Source of the DNA: Lachnospiraceae bacterium
Lineage (GTDB): Bacteria; Bacillota; Clostridia; Lachnospirales; Lachnospiraceae
Assembly: GCA_021770755.1 (NCBI GenBank)
Contig: JAETQI010000005.1
Location: 1 to 64,000, forward strand
DNA: 64,000 nucleotides
Reading direction: 5' to 3'
Shown: piece after piece, positions 1 through 7,366 of the stretch
How the letters are laid out: every line of letters begins with the position of its first letter
Numbering within the stretch: position 1 is the first letter of the stretch
Notes under the pieces: model-generated
What the model saw: only the letters and a program-made list of their open reading frames with translations
Database searches by the model: none
What the model was told of the DNA's origin: nothing
Program-made: the position numbers and the translations under genes

Positions 1-130
1 GCATATAAGCAGCCAGATTTCAGGGCGGTTGAACTTCTATAATACGATTGCAAGCTTATGCTGACAGAATAAGGGAGACTATCCACTGCATCCCCCAAGT
101 AAAGTTACACTATCAACAATGGGCGAAACC

Positions 131-159
131 TTGACAAACAGCTTTCATACCCATACAAT
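131..159 (+). promoter_or_regulatory. Sigma-A type promoter of the AP2-like gene
   Basis: TTGACA at 131-136 and TACAAT at 154-159 are separated by exactly 17 bases, so transcription should begin near 166. It lies inside the upstream extension of the open frame (possible ATG at 119), which argues that the gene starts at the later ATG at 197. Confidence 0.8.
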
Positions 160-196
160 ATCTATAACAGACACAGATTCTAAGGGGATTATAAAG

Positions 197-991
197 ATGA
201 AGGGTGTATTCACTGCACAAAAAAAGGATGGCACGGTGTACTACCGCGCTTCCATCACTTATCGGAGAAAACATATCAGTCTGGGCAGCTTTGATGCCAT
301 GCCCGCCGCAAATGCGGCATACACCGAAGCTGACAGACTCCTGAATCATGACAGGTTAAACATCAACCAGTATCAGGACACCTCCCCCCTCCCTTTTGAA
401 AAGTGGGTCATCCTCATCAATTTCCGCGACAACGGCATTTACTTTGGCACGCCAATCTACGCCCGCCCCAAATTTTTTTACTACTATCTGTCGCCTGTAG
501 ATGTGCTGAAATTTGATATTGACGATCTGTTTTACTACGCCAAGCACAAGATCATGAAGCGCGGCGACCATCTCTTTGTCGCCGATTACGGCATGCAGGT
601 CAATATCCTGAACCGCTATGGTATCCGCAGCTTTGCCGTCGCCGGAAAGGACTATCTCTTTCTGAATGATGACGACACGGACTTCCGCCATGAAAACCTC
701 GCCATCATCAACCGCTATCAGGGTGTTTCCCAAGTCACGTGCAAGGGAAAAAAAAGATACCGGGCGCGCATCAACGTTCCCGGTTACTATGTGATCGGAT
801 ATTATCACAGCGAGATCGACGCCGCCATCGCCTACAATAAGGCGATCGACATCCTGAAAAAAAAAGGCGTACAGAAAAACTATACGCCAAACTACATCGA
901 CGGGCTGTCCCCGTCCCTATACGCGGACATCTACTCCCGCCTCAAAATATCGGATAAGATATTGAATTATATTATTTTGCATAATCCTTAA
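197..991 (+). CDS. AP2-like DNA-binding protein with a degenerate HNH-like centre
   Basis: This 264-residue protein probably binds DNA. Two AP2/ERF-like segments are visible. The first is at about residues 1-50 (MKGVF, YYRASI, ISLGSF, AANAAY). The second, clearer one is at about 174-225 (YQGVSQV, KKRYRARI, IGYYHSEIDAAIAY). The middle, about 130-172, resembles the end of an HNH homing endonuclease (TDFRHENLAIINRY), but I do not see the full catalytic His set. AP2 segments joined to HNH remnants are known from mobile endonuclease families. The start at 197 is chosen because AAGGGG lies 9 bases upstream and a consensus promoter sits between 131 and 159; an ATG at 119 in the same frame would precede that promoter. 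The 3' end overlaps the convergent GH25 gene by 20 bases. Its cellular role is unknown. Confidence 0.7.
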   Translation: MKGVFTAQKKDGTVYYRASITYRRKHISLGSFDAMPAANAAYTEADRLLNHDRLNINQYQDTSPLPFEKWVILINFRDNGIYFGTPIYARPKFFYYYLSPVDVLKFDIDDLFYYAKHKIMKRGDHLFVADYGMQVNILNRYGIRSFAVAGKDYLFLNDDDTDFRHENLAIINRYQGVSQVTCKGKKRYRARINVPGYYVIGYYHSEIDAAIAYNKAIDILKKKGVQKNYTPNYIDGLSPSLYADIYSRLKISDKILNYIILHNP

Positions 992-2288
992 AACTCATGA
1001 TCATCACCGCATCACCTGTGATCCCTTTGATGCTGGCGTCAGAGTCATACTGCCACATGCCAAACTCATAGGGATACTCCGGCTCATCGCTGTCCTGTGC
1101 AAACCACACATCATAGTCCTGCAGCTCCTCCATGTCCACCATGGTCAGAAGCCATTCTTTATCGCCGTAGATCATCGGGTGATAGCCCGCATCCTCCACC
1201 CTGTCCATAAAAGCTTTTGCCACCTGCGTCCGGTCTGCCATATCAAGCGCCTCGATCCGCGCCATATCCTCATCGACAGTTTCCATCACAAATGCCACCG
1301 GGTATTTGACACTGTAGCCTGATATCGCGTCAAGAAGCTCATCCGCTTCCTCCCTCGCCTCAGATTTGCTGACTGCCTGTGAGCAGAAATAGACACCGAT
1401 GTCAAGTCCCGCTTTCTTTGCCGCCTTGAGATTGTCCTTAAAATTTGCGTCCGAGACAATGTTTCCGCTGCTGTAGCCCCTGGCACCAACCTTGAGCATG
1501 ACAAAATCACACCCAGCGCTCTTTAATTTGCTAAAATCAACATCCCCCTGATTCGCTGAGATATCGACACCGCACTTCGACACAAGCTTGCCGTCCTCAT
1601 AATAATTCATGATCGGCTTCTGATAAGTAAGCTTTGAGAGATCATACTTATTTCGGGAAATATCCTCATTGATATCCACCCACTCCTTGGATCCATCTGA
1701 ATGCTTTACCTGGATGCGTGTCTCCTGATCGTCGTCGTCCTCATCCTCGTCTTTGTCCTTTTCGTCCTCTTCCTTCGCTTTGTCCGTGTCACTCCCGTTC
1801 TTCTTATCCCCGCTGACATCTTCCTTGGTCGTCATGTCATAGACAGAAGTCTTGCCGTTTGTCAGCTCGTCGGCAGTCTTGGACTTGTCTGTGCTGTCCG
1901 AAGTATTTGCAGAGCCGTCTATAACCGTCTCGCCTGTAGTCTGGTTCGTCACGGTGCCGTTATTTTTGTTTGAAGTGGAATTGTTTTTTTCGCGTCCGGT
2001 GTCAGGAAGCGTCCATATATCCAGGTCGTTTGACGTTAACTTGCTCTCCTCGATCACACTCGCCGACGCGTTCGCCTCCGACTTTCTGTTCGCCTCCGCT
2101 TCCTGCGCCTCTTTCTGGGCTACCGCCGCAGCATAGCCGCTTCCGTCCGACCTCGACCGCGACTGGTTTGCCCAGAATACCAGCGCTGTCACACCCAGAA
2201 TAACGGTTGACATGATCAATGCCATGTACACATACGTTATCTTGGAGCCCGAACCGTGTTCCTCCTCATAGTAATCATCGTGCTTCAT
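972..2288 (-). CDS. Membrane-anchored GH25 (lysozyme-like) protein with altered DxE motif
   Basis: The 438-residue protein has a short cytoplasmic N-terminus, one transmembrane helix (about residues 17-40) and a long acidic low-complexity linker rich in S, T, N, D, E and K (about 45-195). A C-terminal glycosyl hydrolase family 25 domain follows, from about 239 (CGVDISANQG). Family members cut the glycan strand of peptidoglycan. The first catalytic aspartate is present (D242), but the usual Asp-x-Glu pair reads V334-M-E336, so the middle acid seems lost. It may be weak, inactive or a wall-binding relic. The start is preceded by GGGGGAT. The type II orientation would put the domain outside the cell. 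The family call is firm and the activity doubtful. Confidence 0.85.
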   Translation of the reverse strand: MKHDDYYEEEHGSGSKITYVYMALIMSTVILGVTALVFWANQSRSRSDGSGYAAAVAQKEAQEAEANRKSEANASASVIEESKLTSNDLDIWTLPDTGREKNNSTSNKNNGTVTNQTTGETVIDGSANTSDSTDKSKTADELTNGKTSVYDMTTKEDVSGDKKNGSDTDKAKEEDEKDKDEDEDDDDQETRIQVKHSDGSKEWVDINEDISRNKYDLSKLTYQKPIMNYYEDGKLVSKCGVDISANQGDVDFSKLKSAGCDFVMLKVGARGYSSGNIVSDANFKDNLKAAKKAGLDIGVYFCSQAVSKSEAREEADELLDAISGYSVKYPVAFVMETVDEDMARIEALDMADRTQVAKAFMDRVEDAGYHPMIYGDKEWLLTMVDMEELQDYDVWFAQDSDEPEYPYEFGMWQYDSDASIKGITGDAVMIMSFKDYAK

Positions 2289-2609
2289 ATAGTAAATCCC
2301 CCGTTTCTATTCCATTTCTATTCAATTTTTATCCCATTTTTCTTCCGTTTTTATGCAATTTTATCTGGTCTTAGATTTTTACCCTGATCAATACATATCT
2401 GCAAATATGGATATGCAGTGCTTTACATAACAAATTTACAAAATTCATTATATAGCATTCTGAAAACAATTTCAATTATTTTCTGAATATTTCACAAATT
2501 TTATGGATTCATATAAAAAACGATATAGAAATGCGCAGATTTTTGTAGTAAAATAGGTACACGGTTCTATTGTCCGCAAAATTTTCAGACGCCGAGGTAC
2601 ACATTTGCC
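2289..2609. other. AT-rich divergent intergenic region
   Basis: These 320 bases separate the divergent GH25 and apbE genes and should hold both promoters. Next to the GH25 start (about 2302-2362) is a run of imperfect 11-12 base repeats of the form TTYTATTCCATT. A possible apbE -10 box, TAAAAT, is at 2549-2554 without a good -35. I see no open reading frame or stable RNA. Confidence 0.5.
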
Positions 2610-3668
2610 ATGAAAAAGATACACTGCCTGATCCTCCTGCTAACCGCCTGCATAACCGGCTGTTCCAAAAACCGCTCACAGATGCCCGTTTCCCGGACTG
2701 GCTTTGCTTTTGATACGGTTGTGACCATCACGGTCTATGACGGGAAGAAAGCCGATGCCCTCGATCACTGCATGGAGCTCTGCGAACAGTACGAATCCCT
2801 TTTCAGCGCCACACAGGAGGGCTCCGAAGTGTGGGATATCAATCATGCCGGCGGCGAAAAGACAGCCGTCTCCTACGAAACGGCATCCCTGATCCAGTCT
2901 GCGCTGTACTACTGTGACCAGAGCCAGGGGATGCTGGATCTCACCCTCCGTCCGGTCGCCGAAGAATGGGATATCGCCGGGCAGATGAAGCAGCAAGACG
3001 CGTCTTTCGATCACGAATATTATATTCCTTCTGATCAGACACTCTCGGAACTTTTGGATCATGTCAATTATCGGAATGTCCTCATCACCGATGCCGACGG
3101 GACCGCGGTCGGATACCGCGACGAGCTTTCCGAAGATGACAGCTATTATATTACTTTGACGGACGCGCACAGCGCCATCGACCTCGGCTTTATCGCCAAG
3201 GGTTATATCGCAGACCGCCTGAAAGCATATCTGTTGTCGCAGGGCGTGGAGAGCGGCATCATCAGTCTTGGCGGCAATGTCCTGCTCATCGGCGGCAAGC
3301 CTGACGGTTCCTCATTCACCGTCGGCATTCAGAAACCATTTGGCGCCGTCAGCGAAGTCCTCACAACGATCCAGGAAAATGACATTTCTGTCGTTTCTTC
3401 CGGCTGCTACGAGCGCTATTTTACGATTGACGGGACAAAAAAAGACAGGACGATCTATCATCACATCTTTGATGCGGCGACAGGCTATCCTGTCCAGAAT
3501 GACCTTCTCGGTGTCACGATCCTCTCTGATTCCTCCATGGAAGGAGATGCCCTCAGCACCTACTGCTACCTCCTCGGACTGGAAAAGGGGCTGGCGCATA
3601 TCCGCAGCCTGGAAGGTATCGACGCACTGTTCGTCACGAAGGATTACGAGATCATCCCTTCTTCGTAA
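2610..3668 (+). CDS. apbE: FAD:protein FMN transferase (ApbE lipoprotein)
   Basis: ApbE transfers FMN from FAD to a Ser/Thr of target proteins outside the membrane. The 352-residue protein starts with a lipoprotein signal (lipobox ITGC, about residue 18). Family marks are FDTVVTITVYDG near the N-terminus, AIDLGFIAKGYIADRL in the middle, ISLGGNVLLIGG, and the C-terminal SSGCYERYF and HHIFDAATGYPV, which form the flavin and metal site. The likely clients are RnfG and RnfD, encoded a few kilobases away and both carrying the target motif S/T-G-A-T. GAGGT lies upstream of the ATG at a longish spacing. The gene stands alone on the plus strand between divergent and convergent neighbours. Confidence 0.93.
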   Translation: MKKIHCLILLLTACITGCSKNRSQMPVSRTGFAFDTVVTITVYDGKKADALDHCMELCEQYESLFSATQEGSEVWDINHAGGEKTAVSYETASLIQSALYYCDQSQGMLDLTLRPVAEEWDIAGQMKQQDASFDHEYYIPSDQTLSELLDHVNYRNVLITDADGTAVGYRDELSEDDSYYITLTDAHSAIDLGFIAKGYIADRLKAYLLSQGVESGIISLGGNVLLIGGKPDGSSFTVGIQKPFGAVSEVLTTIQENDISVVSSGCYERYFTIDGTKKDRTIYHHIFDAATGYPVQNDLLGVTILSDSSMEGDALSTYCYLLGLEKGLAHIRSLEGIDALFVTKDYEIIPSS

Positions 3669-3691
3669 CGATATTACAGGAACAGGGCAGA

Positions 3692-5014
3692 TCATCTGTC
3701 CTTTGACACGATATTCCACACTGCCGTCGGATCAGTGATCGTCCCCTCTGTTCTTCCAAGATAAATGAGATCGCCATTTCCTTCATAGCGATAGAAAAAG
3801 GTGTACGGCGTAACAATATCCTCTTTCCAGTTGATATGATTCATCTGAAAAGCGATCTCTGTCGTGGTGTCTGTTGGATCCATATCGTATAGAAAGCACT
3901 CTGCCCAGCAAAAAATATAATCATCATCTGATAATTGTGCAGGCAATGTTTCCTGTTCCGCGGCATAGTCTGTACCATCGATCAAAAAATGAACATCCGT
4001 ATTGGCACTTCCCCTCATATCGATATAAAACCGGATCTCCTCCTCCTGCCCGTCCCCGTTTAAATCCATGAAACAGGCTTCCTCTGTCTGCAGCAGAGTC
4101 GTCCTCGTTCCCGTATACTCATATTTCTCATGAAACCCCATCTCTTCCAGATCAGAATAAGGAATGGTAAACTCAATACTGCCTGCGGAAAAAGCACCAA
4201 GTTCATAAGGATTGCTGAAAAGAACCAGCCCTGATGTTGAAAGATACCATCTTTCATCCTGATATAAAACCTCTTGCAGTTCGTCGACATCATTCTCCCA
4301 CATAATGCTCTGATAAGCGGCTGCGGAAGCAAGGCTGTGAATAAATGCAAGCGTATCCTGCCGAAAAGCACCTGCATTTCCCGTAAGATCGTCAAAACGG
4401 ATCAGCTCACCAGTCTGTGTATCGTAGTTTAGTCCGGTATAGTAATCCATACCATGCGCACCACCGATATAGTATTGTGTCATCACAAGAAAAGAAAGGA
4501 CCTTGCTGTCAGCACGGGTAACAGTAAATGTCATCTCATCAGAATAGGCGTAAAAGTGAAGATCATCAGAATCACTTGCATCGTAAATACTGTGATAGTC
4601 CTCATCTGCAATGTCCGGCACAAAAGTATCCTGATGAAAAGAATCCACCCTTTCCTGTATATCTGCATTGATCTTGCTGGCAGCACTTTCATTTTCTTCG
4701 ATCCTTACAACCGGATAGGTGCATTTCCTCGTCCACAATAGGGTATCGTCCCCTATTTTCGTGCTCCGTTCTTCCGTATAAAGATCAAGACTGACAGAAG
4801 AAACACGCGCGGCACGCTCTATAGATAAATTATTCGTCTCCTCTACTTCGTGATCAGTATTTTGGGTGCTCTCTTCAACCTGTGTATCAAACAATACGTC
4901 TGCCTGTATCTCCTCTATTTCGTTGTCAGCAAATGGAAGATTTTCTGCACATGCCGTGCACAAGCACAGCAAAACCCCAACTACTACCGGCATAAGAACA
5001 TTCCTTTGTTTCAC
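3692..5014 (-). CDS. Secreted lipoprotein, DUF4163/DUF3298-like
   Basis: This is a predicted lipoprotein of 440 residues with lipobox LCTAC soon after the start. Its middle (YPVVRIEENESAASKIN, later SFLVMTQYYIGGAHG and a segment around IEFTIPYSDLEEMG) looks like the DUF4163-DUF3298 pair found in Gram-positive lipoproteins such as RsiV. The C-terminal third, with DLNGDGQEEEIRFYID, resembles an acidic calcium-binding loop. I chose the GTG start at 5014 because GGGGGA lies 8 bases upstream and the signal peptide then begins at once; an ATG at 5068 in frame would add 18 residues and has a weak ribosome site. Base composition is more AT-rich than the Rnf genes. It follows the toxin gene on the same strand. 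Function is unknown. Confidence 0.7.
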   Translation of the reverse strand: MKQRNVLMPVVVGVLLCLCTACAENLPFADNEIEEIQADVLFDTQVEESTQNTDHEVEETNNLSIERAARVSSVSLDLYTEERSTKIGDDTLLWTRKCTYPVVRIEENESAASKINADIQERVDSFHQDTFVPDIADEDYHSIYDASDSDDLHFYAYSDEMTFTVTRADSKVLSFLVMTQYYIGGAHGMDYYTGLNYDTQTGELIRFDDLTGNAGAFRQDTLAFIHSLASAAAYQSIMWENDVDELQEVLYQDERWYLSTSGLVLFSNPYELGAFSAGSIEFTIPYSDLEEMGFHEKYEYTGTRTTLLQTEEACFMDLNGDGQEEEIRFYIDMRGSANTDVHFLIDGTDYAAEQETLPAQLSDDDYIFCWAECFLYDMDPTDTTTEIAFQMNHINWKEDIVTPYTFFYRYEGNGDLIYLGRTEGTITDPTAVWNIVSKDR

Positions 5015-5070
5015 ATCAATATCCCCCAAATCCGAGAGTCTCACCTGCATTTTGAGAATATCCGTCATGG

Positions 5071-5553
5071 TCAGTTATCATTCTTCAATTTTTTTTCAAT
5101 CGCTAATACATCTGGGAAGATAAGCTTTGAGCCTTTTCTTTGAAGTGCCAATACTTTACTGGCTTTTTCCTTCAATTCCTTCTCCAAAACTCCATTTACA
5201 CGCACTGGAACGTTTGCATGTGAATCAATATATTCATTCTTTATATATTTTGATATTACCGGACACATATTCTGAATAAGAAATGCTTTCTCATGACCTA
5301 AGACTTCGCCAAATACAATCGTATCGCAGCGCTTATACTTTTGTATTTTGTTGTTATGTATCTCTTTAAACTTTGAAATCTGAGATGAAAACGGAATCAT
5401 CCAATATATTCCTGCAGAGTTGTCTTGAATAGCATAAAAGCAAGGTCTATCATGCATCTGTCCGCCTACAGTTTCTTTATTCTTCATCAGATACGGATCT
5501 GGAAAATCCAAAAAATATTGATCATCTATATAGTAAAAATTCCCTACTTTCAT
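5071..5553 (-). CDS. cptN: Type III toxin-antitoxin endoribonuclease, CptN family
   Basis: This 160-residue protein resembles CptN, the toxin of CptIN type III systems, a ToxN-like endoribonuclease. Such toxins cut cellular RNA and process their own repeat RNA, which then inhibits them in a pseudoknot-protein assembly. Family-like stretches are YFLDFPDPYL at residues 13-22, RPCFYAIQD, GIYWMIPFSSQ, CDTIVFGE and AFLIQNMCPV, and the length fits. The decisive support is upstream on the same strand: a consensus promoter, two 46-nt repeats able to form pseudoknots, and a terminator hairpin before the ribosome site (AGGGGA, 6 bases from the ATG). That is the standard type III layout. The gene is AT-rich compared with the Rnf operon, a sign of horizontal transfer. 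The family call rests on recall of the protein pattern plus locus structure. Confidence 0.85.
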   Translation of the reverse strand: MKVGNFYYIDDQYFLDFPDPYLMKNKETVGGQMHDRPCFYAIQDNSAGIYWMIPFSSQISKFKEIHNNKIQKYKRCDTIVFGEVLGHEKAFLIQNMCPVISKYIKNEYIDSHANVPVRVNGVLEKELKEKASKVLALQRKGSKLIFPDVLAIEKKLKNDN

Positions 5554-5593
5554 TTTATTCCCCTAACCATCTTCCTCTGCACGGGTCCGCGCA

Positions 5594-5628
5594 TAAAAGG
5601 AGACTCCACTCTATCGAACGGAGCCTCC
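5594..5628 (-). terminator. Intrinsic terminator/attenuator between antitoxin RNA and toxin gene
   Basis: Read on the minus strand, GGAGGCTCCG pairs with AGTGGAGTCTCC-type sequence (about 10 pairs with two G-U) and is followed by TTTTAT. In type III systems such a leaky terminator makes antitoxin RNA exceed toxin mRNA. It ends about 40 bases before the toxin start codon. Confidence 0.8.
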
Positions 5629-5729
5629 AAACATTTGAACTCGACCTTTTATAAGTCGCATTTCGAGTAGCGACAAACATTTGAACTCGACCTTATTTTA
5701 GTTGCATATCGAGTAGCAACAAACATTTG
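5629..5729 (-). repeat. Two tandem 46-bp repeats plus a 9-bp partial unit
   Basis: Units lie at 5629-5674 and 5675-5720, with a 9-base partial at 5721-5729; the period is exactly 46. All three begin AAACATTTG on the plus strand. There is no spacer between units, so this is not a CRISPR array. Confidence 0.95.
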
Positions 5730-5752
5730 CAGCAATCACTTACTGTAATTAA

Positions 5753-5781
5753 AGTATATATCCAAATGTCCGTGCTGTCAA
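5753..5781 (-). promoter_or_regulatory. Consensus promoter of the type III toxin-antitoxin operon
   Basis: On the minus strand TTGACA (5776-5781) and TATACT (5753-5758) are spaced 17 bases apart. The start point would be about 5745, some 16 bases before the first copy of CAAATGTTT. The near-perfect match suits an antitoxin RNA that must be made in excess. Confidence 0.85.
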
Positions 5782-5795
5782 GATGCAATGAGTCC

Positions 5796-5818
5796 AAAAC
5801 GTGGCTTGTATAAGCCAT
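5796..5818 (-). terminator. Possible terminator of the rnf operon
   Basis: On the minus strand TGGCTT-ATAC-AAGCCA forms a 6-pair hairpin followed by CGTTTT, about 95 bases after the rnfB stop and just before the toxin-antitoxin promoter. The stem is short, so the call is tentative. Confidence 0.45.
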
Positions 5819-5914
5819 AATTTGCAGCGTAATGCAAAGTTCTGAACTGAACTATAATGCATTAACACTGCAATATTAATATATGCCTTTCTTCATCTTC
5901 GCATTCATTATTTT

Positions 5915-6706
5915 TTACACGATCGCCTTCTTCGGGCATTTCTCCTTGCACGCACCGCATCCGGTACACTTGCTCTGGTCGATATGCGCATGGAAATCCG
6001 TCACGGTCACTGCTCCCGAAGGGCACACCTTCACGCAGAGGCTGCAGCCGATGCACCCGGTCTGGCAGGCTTTCATGGTGACCGGTCCTTTGTCTCTGGA
6101 ACTGCACGCCACCACTGCCTTCGCGTCATACGGTATCAGCTCGATCAACTGCTTTGGACACGCAGCCACGCATTTGCCGCACGCCTTGCACTTCTCCTTG
6201 TCAACTTTCGCGATCCCGTTCACGATGTGGATCGCATCAAAAGGGCACGCTTTCACGCAGTTGCCATACCCGAGACAGCCGTGGTCACAGGATTTCGCGC
6301 CGCCGTCCGGCACATAGCGTACCATGCCGCAGTCCTCCACACCTGTATACTCATAGATCTGTGTCGTCTTCTCACAGTCGCCCGCGCATTTCACAAAAGC
6401 TGTCATCCTGACAGACTCGCCTGCCTCCACGCCCATGATCGCCGCGATCTTATTGCCGACCGGTTCGCCGCCGACAGGGCAGGCATTGACTGGCGCCTCG
6501 CCCTTTGCGATCGCCGCGGCAAGTCCCGAACAGCCGGGATATCCGCAGCCGCCGCAGTTATTTCCGGGAAGCACGCCCAGGACAGCCTCCTCCTTCTCAT
6601 CTACCTCTACCTTAAATACAATACTGGCGATGCCGAGGAAGATCCCTAAGAATAAACCCACTCCGCCCACAACCAGGACGGCAGTCACTATCGCTGTTAT
6701 ATCCAT
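5915..6706 (-). CDS. rnfB: Rnf complex iron-sulfur subunit RnfB
   Basis: RnfB brings electrons from reduced ferredoxin into the membrane Rnf complex, which reduces NAD and pumps Na+ or H+. The 263-residue protein has one N-terminal membrane helix (about 5-30). Next comes the four-Cys cluster motif NNCGGCGYPGC...C (C51, C54, C59, C76). The C-terminal half has four ferredoxin-type CxxCxxCxxxCP-like sets around 140-154, 173-183, 218-228 and 247-257. That multi-cluster form is usual in clostridia and longer than the proteobacterial one. It is the last gene of the operon, 13 bases after rnfA, preceded by GGAGGGGG. Confidence 0.96.
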   Translation of the reverse strand: MDITAIVTAVLVVGGVGLFLGIFLGIASIVFKVEVDEKEEAVLGVLPGNNCGGCGYPGCSGLAAAIAKGEAPVNACPVGGEPVGNKIAAIMGVEAGESVRMTAFVKCAGDCEKTTQIYEYTGVEDCGMVRYVPDGGAKSCDHGCLGYGNCVKACPFDAIHIVNGIAKVDKEKCKACGKCVAACPKQLIELIPYDAKAVVACSSRDKGPVTMKACQTGCIGCSLCVKVCPSGAVTVTDFHAHIDQSKCTGCGACKEKCPKKAIV

Positions 6707-6719
6707 ATGTCCCCCTCCT

Positions 6720-7307
6720 CTACAACAATCCCGAGAATCCGCAGAACGCGATCGCCATCAGCCCCGCTGTGATCAGCACGATCGGCATGCCCTTGAAAGA
6801 CTCCGGTATGTCATTGTACTCCATCTTTTCGCGGATCCCTGCGAGAACCACGATCGCGATCAGAAATCCGACCGCTGTGAACAGACCGCTCGCGATACTG
6901 AATCCGATCCCATAATTTTTCTGCACGTTTGTGAGCGCGATGCCAAGCACCGCACAGTTTGTCGTGATCAGCGGAAGGTACACACCAAGCGCCTGATAAA
7001 GCGACGGCACATACTTTTTCAGAAACATTTCCACAAACTGCACCAATGCGGCGATGACTAATATGAACACGATCGTCTGCAGATACGTGATGTCAAACCG
7101 CTCCAAGATCACCTTGTATATGACAGCCGCCACACCGGATGCGATCGTGATGACGAAAATGACCGCGCCGCCCATGCCAAGCGCCGTGTCGACCTTCTTG
7201 GAAACGCCAAGGAACGGACAAAGCCCCAGAAACTGGCTCAGCACGACATTGCTCACAAGCGAGGAGCTGATCATCAATATCAATAAATCCTTTACTACGT
7301 CAAGCAT
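6720..7307 (-). CDS. rnfA: Rnf complex membrane subunit RnfA
   Basis: This 195-residue, roughly six-helix membrane protein pairs with RnfE to form the core of the Rnf ion channel. Family marks are NVVLSQFLGLCPFLGVSKK near residue 20 and LPLITTNCAVLGIAL in the second half; the cysteines in these helices are known to bind an intramembrane iron-sulfur cluster. The open frame extends upstream, but ATG at 7307 (MLDVVKDLL) matches the family start and has AAAGGAT before it. It sits 59 bases after rnfE and 13 before rnfB. Confidence 0.95.
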   Translation of the reverse strand: MLDVVKDLLILMISSSLVSNVVLSQFLGLCPFLGVSKKVDTALGMGGAVIFVITIASGVAAVIYKVILERFDITYLQTIVFILVIAALVQFVEMFLKKYVPSLYQALGVYLPLITTNCAVLGIALTNVQKNYGIGFSIASGLFTAVGFLIAIVVLAGIREKMEYNDIPESFKGMPIVLITAGLMAIAFCGFSGLL

Positions 7308-7366
7308 CTTTCTATCCTTTCTGCGCATTTTCGTCTGCGCATTAAATCTGTCACAGTCCACCTCTT

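Larger units (their letters stand above)
5594..5745 (-). ncRNA. cptI: Type III antitoxin RNA (CptI-like), two pseudoknot repeats
   Basis: The predicted transcript starts near 5745, just below the promoter, crosses two tandem repeats and ends at the hairpin at 5594-5628. Each repeat can form an H-type pseudoknot on the minus strand. Stem 1 is GTTGC/GCAAC in the first unit and GTCGC/GCGAC in the second, a compensatory change. In both units the loop bases ACTCGA pair with a downstream TCGAGT (stem 2), with an A-rich linker of 10 bases between. Other differences between units fall in loops. The sequence CAAATGTTT flanks the units three times and is the likely toxin cleavage site. This is the ToxI/CptI antitoxin architecture. 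Confidence 0.85.

Noticed and set aside
1-118. Possible 3' end of a gene at the left edge (open in frame 1 to a TAA at 40-42, or in frame 2 to a TGA at 62-64)
   Set aside because: The tails are only 13 and 20 codons and match nothing I recognise; with two candidate frames neither can be supported.
130-172. Active HNH endonuclease call for the AP2-like protein (residue region 130-172 of the protein)
   Set aside because: The text resembles the end of an HNH domain but the expected catalytic histidines are not seen.
119-196. Upstream ATG extending the AP2-like protein by 26 residues
   Set aside because: A consensus promoter lies inside this stretch and the ATG at 197 has a better ribosome site.
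5629-5729. CRISPR array
   Set aside because: The repeats are directly adjacent with no unique spacers and no cas genes are present.
5821-5838. TTTGCA-GCGTAA-TGCAAA inverted repeat as a terminator
   Set aside because: The stem is only 6 pairs, AT-rich and lacks a T tail.
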